Shown piece by piece: positions 46,714-55,318 of a DNA stretch of 64,000 nucleotides. Both the position numbers and the translations under genes were made by a program. The notes below the pieces were generated by a model. It ran no database searches. It was given only the letters and a program-made list of their open reading frames with translations, and was not told the origin of the DNA. The DNA comes from Afipia birgiae 34632 (GTDB taxonomy: Bacteria; Pseudomonadota; Alphaproteobacteria; Rhizobiales; Xanthobacteraceae), in NCBI RefSeq assembly GCF_000308295.2, contig NZ_HG326655.1:114763-178762 (forward strand), written 5' to 3'. Positions within the stretch are counted from its first letter, which is position 1. Every line of letters starts with the position of its first letter.

Positions 46714-47538
46714 ATGACAGTCCATCTCAACACGCAAGCGGACCTCGACGACGCCGTTCACGCGCTGGTCCGTATTGACCCGCGGCTCGGCTCCGTCGTT
46801 GACGTCGCCGGGATGCCGTCCCTGCGGCGGCGCGAACCCGGCTTCGCGGGTCTCGCAGCCATCGTCTGCGGGCAGCAGTTGTCGACCAAGGCCGCCGCGG
46901 CGATCTGGGGCCGCGTCAGCACTACATTTGATCCGTTTCATCACGACGCGCTGAAAAATGCGCGCGCAGACCGGCTCGGGCGTCTGGGTTTGTCGGCGGC
47001 GAAGATCAAGTCGCTCAAATTCATCGCGCGCGAGTTGAGCGCGGAACGGCTGAACCTTGAGGTACTCGCCGAAGAGGACGCCGACGCCGCCCACGCCACG
47101 CTGACCAAGCTGCACGGCATTGGCCCCTGGACCGCCGATATCTACCTGCTGTTTTGCCTTGGTCACGGCGATGCGTGGCCCGCCGGCGATCTCGCGATCC
47201 AGGAAGCGATGCGGATCGGACTCGGACTGAAATCGCGTCCCACCGTCAAAGAGATGCAGCCGCTGGCGGAGCCATGGCGGCCGTTGCGTGGCGCGGCGGC
47301 GCATCTGTGGTGGTCGTATTATCACGCGATCAAGAAACGCGAAGGCGTCATCGCAGGAACTGCAACAACGCCGAAGCCGCAGGCGAAGAAAATGCCGCCA
47401 AAAGCCAAATCTGTTTCAAACACCAAACCCGTTTTAAACAAATCCCGCGTCGTAAAGACGTCAACGAAGACGATGAAGAATGCGTTACCGAAGAAAGCTG
47501 CAAAGAGAGCAGCGATGAAAACGGGAGTGCGGAAATGA
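46714..47538 (+). CDS. DNA-3-methyladenine glycosylase II with Lys-rich tail
   Basis: Base-excision enzyme of the AlkA/HhH-GPD superfamily removing alkylated purines. The core (about 1-205) shows the hairpin LHGIGPWTADIYLLF and catalytic Asp in AGDLAIQEAM. The last 55 or so residues are a Lys/Ala/Pro tail (KPQAKKMPPKAK...PKKAAKRAAMK) resembling histone H1, probably boosting DNA binding. Starts are possible at 46714 or 46699; neither has a strong ribosome-binding site. It overlaps the next gene by 4 bases (ATGA). Confidence 0.9.
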   Translation: MTVHLNTQADLDDAVHALVRIDPRLGSVVDVAGMPSLRRREPGFAGLAAIVCGQQLSTKAAAAIWGRVSTTFDPFHHDALKNARADRLGRLGLSAAKIKSLKFIARELSAERLNLEVLAEEDADAAHATLTKLHGIGPWTADIYLLFCLGHGDAWPAGDLAIQEAMRIGLGLKSRPTVKEMQPLAEPWRPLRGAAAHLWWSYYHAIKKREGVIAGTATTPKPQAKKMPPKAKSVSNTKPVLNKSRVVKTSTKTMKNALPKKAAKRAAMKTGVRK

Positions 47539-48626
47539 CATCGGCCACTCAATTCGTCGTGGGGTGCAATGATCTGACGAAGTGCAGACTGGTCGAAGTG
47601 CCGTTGCCGAGCGTGGCCCAACTGCCCGAGGGCGGGCTGCTGGTGAAGGTCGAACGTTTCGCATTCACCGCGAACAACATCACCTATGCGATGCTGGGCG
47701 ACCAGTTGAAGTACTGGCATCTGTTTCCTGCGCCGGAAGGATTCGGCAACATTCCGGTGTGGGGATTTGGACGGGTTATCGAATCGCGCCATCCCGACAT
47801 TGCTGTGGGCGAAGTGCTGTTCGGCTATCTGCCAATGGCGACGCATCTCGTGATCGAAGCGGCCGACGTGAAGAAGACCGGCTTCCGCGACGCGTCCGCG
47901 CACCGGCAGAGCGTTTCGCCAGTCTACAATGCTTATTCCCGCGTGACCGGCGATCCGGCCTTCGAGGGCCGCAATGGCGACTATCAGGCATTGCTGCGGC
48001 CGCTTTTCATGCTGTCGTTTCTGGTGGATGACTTCCTCGCCGACAGAGATTTCTTCGGCGCGGAAAGCGTGATCCTCTCCAGTGCATCGAGCAAGACGGC
48101 GTTTGGATTGGCGTGGCTGCTGCATACCCACCGCAAGCCCGTGCGCGTGATCGGCCTCACCTCCGCGGGCAACGTGGATTTCGTGACATCGCTCGGCTGC
48201 TACGACGAGGTTGTGACCTACGACAAGATCGAATCGATGCCGGATCAGCCGGTCGCTTTCGTCGATATGGCGGGCAATCCCGATCTGCGCACCCGGCTGC
48301 ACAAGCATTTCGGCGACCGGATGGCTTACAGCGGACGGGTTGGCCTCACCCATCAGGCCGCCGCACCAGACGACGACTCACTCCCCGGCGCCAAGCCGAC
48401 ATGGTTCTTCGCGCCGGACCAGATTCGAAGGCGCGCCAAGGAATGGGGGCCCGGCGGCATCGATCAGCGATTCGGCGCGGTGTGGTCGGGTTTCACCGCG
48501 GCGATGGGACCGAAGCTCGATGTGGTGGAAAGCCGGGGTTCCGATGCGGTCCAGCGGATCTATCTGGACACGCTGAAAGGCCGCGTAAAACCGGCACAAG
48601 CGCACATGCTGTCGATGGCCGATTAA
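47535..48626 (+). CDS. DUF2855 family protein
   Basis: A 363-residue protein related to zinc-free medium-chain dehydrogenase/reductases (GroES-like start with VERFAFTANNITYAMLG, later VILSSASSKTAFGLAWLL and VRVIGLTSAGNVDFVTSLG resembling an NADP-binding Rossmann region), assigned to DUF2855. Function unknown; the MDR resemblance is by eye. ATG at 47535 overlaps the stop of the alkA-like gene, implying coupled translation. Confidence 0.85.
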   Translation: MTSATQFVVGCNDLTKCRLVEVPLPSVAQLPEGGLLVKVERFAFTANNITYAMLGDQLKYWHLFPAPEGFGNIPVWGFGRVIESRHPDIAVGEVLFGYLPMATHLVIEAADVKKTGFRDASAHRQSVSPVYNAYSRVTGDPAFEGRNGDYQALLRPLFMLSFLVDDFLADRDFFGAESVILSSASSKTAFGLAWLLHTHRKPVRVIGLTSAGNVDFVTSLGCYDEVVTYDKIESMPDQPVAFVDMAGNPDLRTRLHKHFGDRMAYSGRVGLTHQAAAPDDDSLPGAKPTWFFAPDQIRRRAKEWGPGGIDQRFGAVWSGFTAAMGPKLDVVESRGSDAVQRIYLDTLKGRVKPAQAHMLSMAD

Positions 48627-48744
48627 GGCGCAAGGGTGACCGGCAGGTGAGCGGAAACGCTCTTCACAATCCCGTCACGCTCCCTGTAGTATGTCGAGAC
48701 AAGCTGCTTCGCAGCCAATAGGGTTTTGGGGCCAGGAGCGTTAC

Positions 48745-49302
48745 TTGAACGCACATGTCTCGCAAGGCGGTTGGCCGGTGCTCGTGCTGAATGCGGACTT
48801 CCGGCCGCTGAGCTATTATCCGCTGTCGCTCTGGTCCTGGCAGGATGCTGTCAAGGCCGTGTTCCTCGACCGCGTCAATATCGTTGCGAACTACGATCAC
48901 GCGGTTCACAGCCCCACCTTCGAGATGCAGTTGCCGAGCGTGGTCTCGCTCAAGTCGTTCGTAAAGCCGACAACGCATCCGGCCTTCACGCGGTTCAACG
49001 TTTTTCTGCGTGACCGCTTCTCCTGCCAATACTGCACCTCGCAGGACGATTTGACCTTCGATCACATCATCCCGCGCTCGCGGGGCGGCCAGACCACTTG
49101 GGAAAACGTCGTCGCCGCCTGTTCTCCGTGCAACCTGCGCAAGGGCAACATGACGATGGCGCAGGCACGGATGCATCCGCGCCAGATGCCGTTCGCCCCG
49201 ACGGTTCACCAACTCCACCGCAACGGCCGGCTGTTCCCGCCGAACTACCTGCACGAAAGCTGGCTCGACTATCTCTACTGGGACACCGAACTCGATCCGT
49301 AA
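48745..49302 (+). CDS. HNH endonuclease
   Basis: A 185-residue HNH protein: conserved N-terminal WPVLVLNADFRPLSYYPLSL, then a Cys4/HNH module with FSCQYCTSQDDLTFDHIIPR, SRGGQTTWENVVAACSPCN and CNLRKGN. The pattern is a widespread, vertically inherited single-copy nuclease in Proteobacteria, role unknown, not tied to any mobile element here. TTG at 48745 is favoured because CAGGAG lies 6 bases upstream and homologues start at this residue; ATG at 48691 is an alternative. Confidence 0.88.
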   Translation: MNAHVSQGGWPVLVLNADFRPLSYYPLSLWSWQDAVKAVFLDRVNIVANYDHAVHSPTFEMQLPSVVSLKSFVKPTTHPAFTRFNVFLRDRFSCQYCTSQDDLTFDHIIPRSRGGQTTWENVVAACSPCNLRKGNMTMAQARMHPRQMPFAPTVHQLHRNGRLFPPNYLHESWLDYLYWDTELDP

Positions 49303-49312
49303 GCGTTCGCGC

Positions 49313-49546
<234 letters not shown>

Positions 49547-49591
49547 TCAACGGACAAATAGTTGACCCCTCGCCCATCGGCGAGGGCTTTC

Positions 49592-50314
49592 TCACCGCAG
49601 CAACAGCGTCGCTGCAACCGGCACCAGCAACGATGTGACCAATGCGTTGAGTCCCATCGCGATACCTGCGAACACGCCCGCGACTTCATCGACCTGAAAC
49701 GCCCGCGCCGTGCCGATGCCGTGCGAGGCAAGCCCCGCCGCGAAACCGCGCGCGCGAAAGTCAGTGATGCCCAGCCGGTTCATTGTCGGGGTAACCACGA
49801 TCGCACCCATGATGCCGGTGAGAACCGTTGCAACCGCCGTGATGGCGGGATTTGCGCCCAGCGTTTCGCTGATGCCCATGGCGACGCCGGCGGTGACCGA
49901 CTTTGGCGCCAGCGACAACACGATTTCGCGCGGCAGGCCGGCGGCCTCCGCGAACAGCACCACGGAGACGATGGCTGTAATGCAGCCTACCACCAGCGCC
50001 ATCAGCATCGGCACAATCGCCGACATTACGGTCTTGCGATTTTCGTAAAGCGGGACTGCGAGCGCGACGGTCGCAGGGCCAAGCAGGAAGTGCACGAACT
50101 GCGCACCGCCGAAGTAGGTCGTGTAGCTGGTTCCGGTCATGTGAAGAAACACGCCGATGATCCAGATCGAGTGCAGTACGGGATTCATCAGCGGGTGGCG
50201 GTGCGTCGCGAGCGACGCCGCGTCGGCTATCGCGTAGACCACGAGCGTGACCGTCAGCCACAGCAGCGGCGTTTGCGACAGATAGACCCAAAGCGAGAAC
50301 GGATTGTCGCTCAT
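49592..50314 (-). CDS. lrgB: LrgB/CidB family protein
   Basis: A 240-residue inner-membrane protein with about seven helices and family motifs SLAPKSVTAGVAMGISETLG and SHGIGTARAFQVDEVAG. LrgB/CidB partners with LrgA/CidA in holin-like control of murein hydrolase activity; homologues act in pyruvate or glycolate export. Start overlaps the lrgA stop by 4 bases (ATGA). Confidence 0.93.
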   Translation of the reverse strand: MSDNPFSLWVYLSQTPLLWLTVTLVVYAIADAASLATHRHPLMNPVLHSIWIIGVFLHMTGTSYTTYFGGAQFVHFLLGPATVALAVPLYENRKTVMSAIVPMLMALVVGCITAIVSVVLFAEAAGLPREIVLSLAPKSVTAGVAMGISETLGANPAITAVATVLTGIMGAIVVTPTMNRLGITDFRARGFAAGLASHGIGTARAFQVDEVAGVFAGIAMGLNALVTSLLVPVAATLLLR

Positions 50315-50697
50315 GACGCTTTGCGTCCGCTGCGCATCAGCCGGCTGGTGATCAGAAACGTTCCGGCGGTGACCAGCAATGTCACCAGCACCGAGGCAGC
50401 GAGGATCACGAAAATTGCAAGACCCCGCGTCGCGAGCAGATCGAGTTGCTGCACCACGCCGACACCCGCCGGTACAAACAGCAGCGACAGATGCGCCAGC
50501 ATCCCCTTTGCCGTCCCCTCCACGGCGTTTTCGCGCAATGGCCCTCGCGCCAGAACCGTAAAATGATCGCGCATGATGAGAATGACAAACAGAAGCGCCA
50601 GCCCCACCACCGGCCCCGGCACGGGCACCCGCAAGGCGCGAACCGCCGCCTCGCCGATCAGCTGACAGATCAGGATAACACTCAGGCTGGCGATCAT
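50311..50697 (-). CDS. lrgA: CidA/LrgA holin-like protein
   Basis: A 128-residue protein with four membrane helices and the LrgA motif VPGPVVGLALLFVIL plus LSLLFVPAGVGVV. ATG at 50697 places the first helix at the N-terminus; an in-frame ATG at 50727 is less likely. Forms an operon with lrgB. Confidence 0.9.
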   Translation of the reverse strand: MIASLSVILICQLIGEAAVRALRVPVPGPVVGLALLFVILIMRDHFTVLARGPLRENAVEGTAKGMLAHLSLLFVPAGVGVVQQLDLLATRGLAIFVILAASVLVTLLVTAGTFLITSRLMRSGRKAS

Positions 50698-50780
50698 GGA
50701 CGACTCCGAAGCAAATTCACGCCGCATATCACGCGAGGCGACGCTCCGTTGTCAATCGCAGCACGCAGATGGCCGCAGTA

Positions 50781-51575
50781 TCACTGCTGCGATCGCCGAT
50801 AAAGCTCGGCGATGTTCTTCCAGATCGTATCCTTGAGTTCGTTCACGGCCGGCCCTGCAAGAATGATCGGCGGCCGGTGACGCCTGATGCAGCCTTCCAC
50901 CAGCCGCAAAACCCATACTTCGCCATCCGTATAGTAAAGGTCGCCCTCGCCGTTGCGTCCGCGGAGCGTGGGGCCAACACCGGCCACGGTGTAGCGAGCC
51001 TCGATCATCCCGGCGGCCTGCAGATCGGTTTCGATCAACTGCCGCTCGGCATCGACATCCGGCGCAATGTGATGCGTAACCGCTCCGGTATAATGGCTGA
51101 AGCCCACGCCGCGATCAAATGTCACCGCGCCAAGCCAGACCGGCCGCTTCTCTTCTCCATCCTTCAGAACCATCCACAACCGAATGTGGTGCCGCTGATC
51201 GGCGCTCTTGCCGACCGGCTTCTCGAAGGCGAAGTCCTCGCGGCGACCGTCGTAAAACAGCGGACTGACCGGCGCGCTTGGATAGGGCCGGTCCAGCAGC
51301 ACACTGTCCGATATTTCCAGAGACGAACGCAAAGTAATCGGATCGGCGGGCACCCATCCTGCCTCGCGCATCGCGCAAAGAATGTCGTTCCGCGATCCAA
51401 CCAGCCCGACATTGACCGGATCGGCGGGGATGCCTTGCGCGGTGACGGTCACCATCGGCAGGCCATCGAGTTTTTTCTGGTGCTCATAGTGCCGCCAGAG
51501 CGACGGCAGCAGCAGATAGGCGATCGCGCCATAGACGGCGAGAATGACGACGAGTGCCGCGAGCGCACGCTTCAT
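50781..51575 (-). CDS. LssY C-terminal domain protein
   Basis: A 264-residue protein with one N-terminal membrane anchor (about 4-26) and a region matching the LssY C-terminal domain: NVGLVGSRNDILCAMREAGW, RPYPSAPVSPLFYDGR and RHHIRLW. The domain occurs at the end of LssY/DedA-PAP2 proteins near type I secretion genes in Legionella and also alone, as here. Function unknown. Confidence 0.78.
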   Translation of the reverse strand: MKRALAALVVILAVYGAIAYLLLPSLWRHYEHQKKLDGLPMVTVTAQGIPADPVNVGLVGSRNDILCAMREAGWVPADPITLRSSLEISDSVLLDRPYPSAPVSPLFYDGRREDFAFEKPVGKSADQRHHIRLWMVLKDGEEKRPVWLGAVTFDRGVGFSHYTGAVTHHIAPDVDAERQLIETDLQAAGMIEARYTVAGVGPTLRGRNGEGDLYYTDGEVWVLRLVEGCIRRHRPPIILAGPAVNELKDTIWKNIAELYRRSQQ

Positions 51576-51651
51576 GGCGTGCGATGACGGCCGTCGCGCC
51601 GAACCAGCCGGGCTTCATGCGCCCGGCTGCTCCGCTGGCGATCTGCCAATG

Positions 51652-52152
51652 TCAGCCTTTCAGCCGTTTGGTGCATTCGCTGTAATAGCCGCCGCCCTTT
51701 TGAATCCACTTCAGGCCGCCATTGGCGTTGGTGGCCTTGTTGGCGTTGTACTGATCGACGCAGGTGTGCATGCGCGCCTTGCCTGCCGTCTCGCTGGAAT
51801 ATTTCGGAGCAACGGCGGTCGGGAACACAGCAGCGCCTGCCGCGGCTGGAGCAGCAGCGGGCTTCGGCGCTTCAGCAGCCTTAGGAGCCTCCTTGGGTGT
51901 AGCGGCTGCTTTCGGTGCAGCCTTCGGGGCTTCCTTCGGAGCAGCCGTTGTCGCGGCGGCCGGCGCCGCGTCGGTGCCGCACTGCGCCTTGCGGAAGTCA
52001 TTCCACTTCTGGTCGCCCAGCGTACCTGCTGCCTTCGCGGCCTTATACTTGGCGCTGCATTCCTGGGCGGTCAGGGCCTGCGCCGGCATAGCAATGAAAC
52101 TCGCCGCGCCGGCCAGCAGCGCCGCGCAAAACAGATTGGCTCGGATTGTCAT
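51652..52152 (-). CDS. Exported Ala/Pro/Lys-repeat protein of unknown function
   Basis: A 166-residue protein with a signal peptide (cut near AQA, residue 26). Two small Cys-containing modules (LTAQECSAKYKAAKAAGTLG...FRKAQC and MHTCVDQYNANKA...YYSECTKRLK) flank a low-complexity middle with repeated APKEAPKAAP units. The first module resembles the Bradyrhizobiaceae YECSxKYxAAKxAGTL motif. The protein is probably periplasmic; no function can be given. ATG at 52152 follows AGGAG. Confidence 0.75.
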   Translation of the reverse strand: MTIRANLFCAALLAGAASFIAMPAQALTAQECSAKYKAAKAAGTLGDQKWNDFRKAQCGTDAAPAAATTAAPKEAPKAAPKAAATPKEAPKAAEAPKPAAAPAAAGAAVFPTAVAPKYSSETAGKARMHTCVDQYNANKATNANGGLKWIQKGGGYYSECTKRLKG

Positions 52153-52340
52153 CGAACTCTCCTGAAAAGGGATCTCGAAAGCAGCACATCCTAGCTTACG
52201 CGGATTTGCATTCAACGCGCCGTCGCCCTTATCGATCAAAAAATAATGAAGGACCGGCTCTCTTTCCGCACTGCGGCGTTCACCGGCGGTTCATGCGCGC
52301 GGGCCAACGCTTGCGCTATCTGCAACGCGAGATTTCACCC

Positions 52341-52610
52341 ATGATCAGTCTCTCTTCACGCATCATTGCCATCACCGTCGCCTCACTGATAGTTGGCGGT
52401 TCTGCCTTCGCTCAGACGGCAGCCCCTGCCACGCCCGCGACGCCCAGCGCCAAAACCGCCCCCGCCAAGGCGGCTGCTCCCAAGGAGAAACCCGAACGTA
52501 CGGCAGCCTCGCTCGAATGTTCGAAGCAGGCCGACGCCAAGGGATTGCACGGAAACGAGCGCAGGAAATTCCGCTCCGAGTGCAAGAAGAGCGCCGGCAA
52601 GGCCAACTAG
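52341..52610 (+). CDS. PsiF repeat family protein
   Basis: An 89-residue exported protein: signal peptide ending in AFA near 24, an Ala/Pro/Lys linker and one PsiF repeat (LECSKQADAKGLHGNERRKF followed by RSECKK). PsiF was found as a phosphate-starvation-inducible protein in E. coli; function unknown. It is divergent from the Ala/Pro/Lys repeat gene, which carries related small Cys modules. Confidence 0.85.
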   Translation: MISLSSRIIAITVASLIVGGSAFAQTAAPATPATPSAKTAPAKAAAPKEKPERTAASLECSKQADAKGLHGNERRKFRSECKKSAGKAN

Positions 52611-52718
52611 CCCATAGATCGGAAAGTGAGCCGGCCGTCGCAACCGGTTCGTCTTCGATCGTCATCGCGCCACGCATGAAAAATGCGTGGCCCGCAGGTC
52701 GACGCCGACAATTAGCCG

Positions 52719-53258
52719 TCAGGCTGACTTCATCGATTTGCCGATACCCCACAACGCAAGGGCGGCCAGGGCGAGCGAGATCAAAGCGTTGTAGCCCGCC
52801 AGCGACAAGCCGAGAAAGCGCCACTGCACTTCGTCGCAGCGGATCACTTTCACCTTGTTGAGGCCGTCCAGCAGATTGCCGCCGCCAAGATCGGTAATCG
52901 GCCCGCTGCAATCGGTCGGGCCCTGCCAAAAGCCCCATTCAACGCCGGCATGGTAGGCGCCGAGGCCGGCATTGGCGAGCCACATGACGGCCAAGGCTCC
53001 GAGGCCCGCAATCAGAAGCGGCCGCGAGACATTCCGGGCGGCTCCGAGCGCGATCAGGGCCGCAAGCGGGATCGCCAGATAATAGGCATAGCGCTGCTCG
53101 AGGCACAGCGGACAGGGCCGGATATCAAGCACCAATTGAAAGAACCATGCGCCCACAAGGGCGTCGGTCGCTATGAAAGCGATGGCCGCTCCAGCAACAA
53201 AAACCGGATCCCTCGGGCGCCCCATGTATCCCGGCTTGAAGGTCGCATCGCTCGCCAC
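52719..53258 (-). CDS. dsbB: Disulfide bond formation protein DsbB
   Basis: A four-helix inner-membrane quinone reductase of 179 residues that reoxidises DsbA. The first redox pair is in IRPCPLCLEQRYAYY, and the second periplasmic loop carries Cys in PTDCSGPI and VIRCDEVQW. Matches the alphaproteobacterial DsbB group in length. It stands alone, convergent with the PsiF gene. Confidence 0.93.
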   Translation of the reverse strand: MASDATFKPGYMGRPRDPVFVAGAAIAFIATDALVGAWFFQLVLDIRPCPLCLEQRYAYYLAIPLAALIALGAARNVSRPLLIAGLGALAVMWLANAGLGAYHAGVEWGFWQGPTDCSGPITDLGGGNLLDGLNKVKVIRCDEVQWRFLGLSLAGYNALISLALAALALWGIGKSMKSA

Positions 53259-53400
53259 GTGGAATCTCCTGTTCGGAGCGTCCTAACTCGCCCACCGGCC
53301 GCTGTCGACGCTCATTCCATCACAGGCGGTTGACCACAACCGCGCGCGAGCTATATTCCGCCCGCTTCACGACCCCTGCCCTCGAGCACCGGTCCTGTTG

Positions 53401-53485
53401 GCCCCTGTGGCGGAATTGGTAGACGCGCTCGACTCAAAATCGAGTTCCGCAAGGAGTGCTGGTTCGATTCCGGCCAGGGGCACCA
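53401..53485 (+). tRNA. tRNA-Leu (CAA)
   Basis: The 85-nt class II tRNA begins GCCCCTGTGGCGGAATTGGT; its anticodon stem CTCGA/TCGAG encloses CTCAAAA (CAA anticodon). It has a long variable arm, T-arm GGTTCGATTCC and an encoded CCA. It reads UUG. No duplicated 3' end was found in the window, so there is no evidence of an integrated element. Confidence 0.97.
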
Positions 53486-53629
53486 AGACTTTTACTAAAG
53501 TCCGCCCCATCGGCGAGTTTATCTCCGGTGATGAGATGCTTCTATTGACTGCGCGAACGCGAATAACCGTCGATATCAAAGACGTCACGCCTGAAGGCAA
53601 CTTCAGCGTCAATACTGGAATGACAGCGC

Positions 53630-54022
53630 ATGCGACACCAAGCTCACTCGCCGCCGGCAGCAACCCCAGACACGCCTCTCGCGCCTGAAACTGCATTGCT
53701 CCAGGGTTTGTACAAGGTCGAGTTTGAAACCCCGCGGGGCAAGGCCTTAGGGGTCATCAACGCGGAAAACGGAAAGCTCCGGGGCGGGAGTTCTGCGTTC
53801 GCGTATATCGGAACCTACACCCAGAACGGCCAATCGTTTACCGGGAGCGTTTCCAGCCTTCGGCATACGCCTGATTCCCATTATCCGTCAGTGTTCGGAT
53901 TCGACGAGGTCATGATCAATTTCAACGGAACCGTCAAAGGCGGCTTCGCGATCTGCGAAGGCACCGCAAGGGAATTTCCAAGCCTCGCATTCAAGGCCGT
54001 TCTGACCCGGGTTGCCGATTAA
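53630..54022 (+). CDS. GrlR-like regulatory protein, putative
   Basis: A protein of 130 residues from ATG, or 108 from TTG at 53696, where homology seems to start (LLQGLYKVEFETPRGKALGV). The repeated pattern GLYxVxF...G...NGKLRGGSSAFAYIGTY recalls the GrlR fold, a lipocalin-like negative regulator of type III secretion in attaching/effacing E. coli. Bacterial homologues outside pathogens have unknown roles. It lies 144 bases after tRNA-Leu. The fold call is by eye and moderate. Confidence 0.65.
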   Translation: MRHQAHSPPAATPDTPLAPETALLQGLYKVEFETPRGKALGVINAENGKLRGGSSAFAYIGTYTQNGQSFTGSVSSLRHTPDSHYPSVFGFDEVMINFNGTVKGGFAICEGTAREFPSLAFKAVLTRVAD

Positions 54023-54065
54023 CAAGGGGCAGCCTGAAACGAACCGGGCGAGGAAAAGAGGCGGT

Positions 54066-54503
54066 TCAGCCGCATTTCATCTTGCCCTTGAATAGCTCTT
54101 CGCCGCCTGACTGATAGACCGACAGAACATATCGCCCGGCATAGGTATCGTCGTCGGCCTTGTATGTTCCGATCAAGATGAGGCTGGCGAGATTGTCGCC
54201 CTTGTCACCCGGAATTCCCAGCCGGATGCGAAGCTCGTTGCCGTAGATCCATTGCTGCTCGACATTCTTGAGCTCGATCACGCGCTTCGACCGGAGAAAC
54301 TTGTCGTCGCCAACCTTGATTTCGACCGAAGCCTGATTGATCTGGACGATGCCGCCCACCCCGCCCGTGAACGCGAAAAATTCAAGATTCAATTGCTTGT
54401 CATCGATCGAGCAGTCGAGATTGCCGGTCGCGTACACGCTTTGCGCGGCAAGCGGCAGGCACACCAGAGCTATCTTCAAGCCTGAAACGATGCGCGATCC
54501 CAT
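54066..54503 (-). CDS. Exported hypothetical protein
   Basis: A 145-residue protein with a signal peptide (hydrophobic 8-22, cut near VYA). The mature part has one N-terminal and one C-terminal cysteine (LDCSIDD; KMKCG) and a beta-rich pattern. I do not recognise a family. ATG at 54503 was chosen for the signal peptide; an in-frame start at 54554 overlaps the neighbouring thioesterase gene. Confidence 0.7.
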   Translation of the reverse strand: MGSRIVSGLKIALVCLPLAAQSVYATGNLDCSIDDKQLNLEFFAFTGGVGGIVQINQASVEIKVGDDKFLRSKRVIELKNVEQQWIYGNELRIRLGIPGDKGDNLASLILIGTYKADDDTYAGRYVLSVYQSGGEELFKGKMKCG

Positions 54504-54529
54504 CCGTCGCCCCTCCGTTCGCGCTCGGC

Positions 54530-55300
54530 TCAGCGCGGCTCGACCACGAGACACTGAATGGCCCGACCGAAATATCCCTGAGCATCGCCAAGGCGCGAGA
54601 CGGCAAGGCCGGCGCCGTCAGCGCCCAGCGTCATTTCGGAATTCAACAGGATCCAGTCGCCCACCGGCTGCCGCGCAAACGTCACCGTGAGGTCGGCGTT
54701 GATGAAACTCCAGCGACTGAAATCCAGCACTGCCGAAACGCCGTTGGAGCAATCTGCTGCAAGCGCAGTCCTCATCGCCTGCGAGATCGCCGCTCCCTCG
54801 ACAATCGGACGCTCGGGCCGAAACCAGATGGCGGCGGACCCCAGCTTCAGAAACCCGCCTTTGACGGCGCGGAGCGTTACCCCGCCAAGGAAGCTGCTGG
54901 ACGTTTGCGGCTCTTCGCGGCCGGCCTCCGGACCCGGAACGTCAATCGGCATCTCCGGCACAACATCGCCGGGCAGCGTCACCGCCTGCGTCCTGATCTT
55001 GAGAACGGTGGCGCGGACCACTTCAACGCCGTTCGCCGAAAGACGAACCGCGCAGAGCTGGATCTTGCGGCCCTCGCGCACCACCTCGGCCTCGATTGTA
55101 AGCGGAGCAACCGGCACCGGGCGCATCAGGTCGACGGTCAGCCGCGCGACATGCATTGGCTGAGGCGTTGGAATGCGCTCGGCGGCCCATACGATCAGGG
55201 ATGACGGCGCACCGCCATGCTGCATGCCGGGATCCCATGGGCCCGCAGCATGTTCACTCGTGATGACGCGATTGCCTTCGACGCGAAAGACGGCATCCAT
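54530..55300 (-). CDS. Thioesterase family protein (TesB-like double hotdog)
   Basis: A 256-residue acyl-CoA thioesterase-like protein: the N-terminal hotdog has GPWDPGMQHGGAPSSLIVWA and LTVDLMRPVPVAPL, the C-terminal hotdog has NGVSAVLDFSRWSFINADLT and GAGLAVSRLGDAQGYFGRA. It likely hydrolyses acyl-CoA of unknown chain type. It follows the nitronate monooxygenase-like gene by 18 bases and is probably co-transcribed. Confidence 0.85.
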   Translation of the reverse strand: MDAVFRVEGNRVITSEHAAGPWDPGMQHGGAPSSLIVWAAERIPTPQPMHVARLTVDLMRPVPVAPLTIEAEVVREGRKIQLCAVRLSANGVEVVRATVLKIRTQAVTLPGDVVPEMPIDVPGPEAGREEPQTSSSFLGGVTLRAVKGGFLKLGSAAIWFRPERPIVEGAAISQAMRTALAADCSNGVSAVLDFSRWSFINADLTVTFARQPVGDWILLNSEMTLGADGAGLAVSRLGDAQGYFGRAIQCLVVEPR

Positions 55301-55318
55301 GATGTGTTTCGTCTGGCT

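Noticed and set aside
47322-48353. 343-codon open frame on the minus strand
   Set aside because: It is antisense to the alkA-like tail and the DUF2855 gene, and no motif is present.
53401-53485. tRNA-Leu as an attachment site of an integrated element
   Set aside because: No integrase gene and no repeated tRNA 3' end were found in the window.
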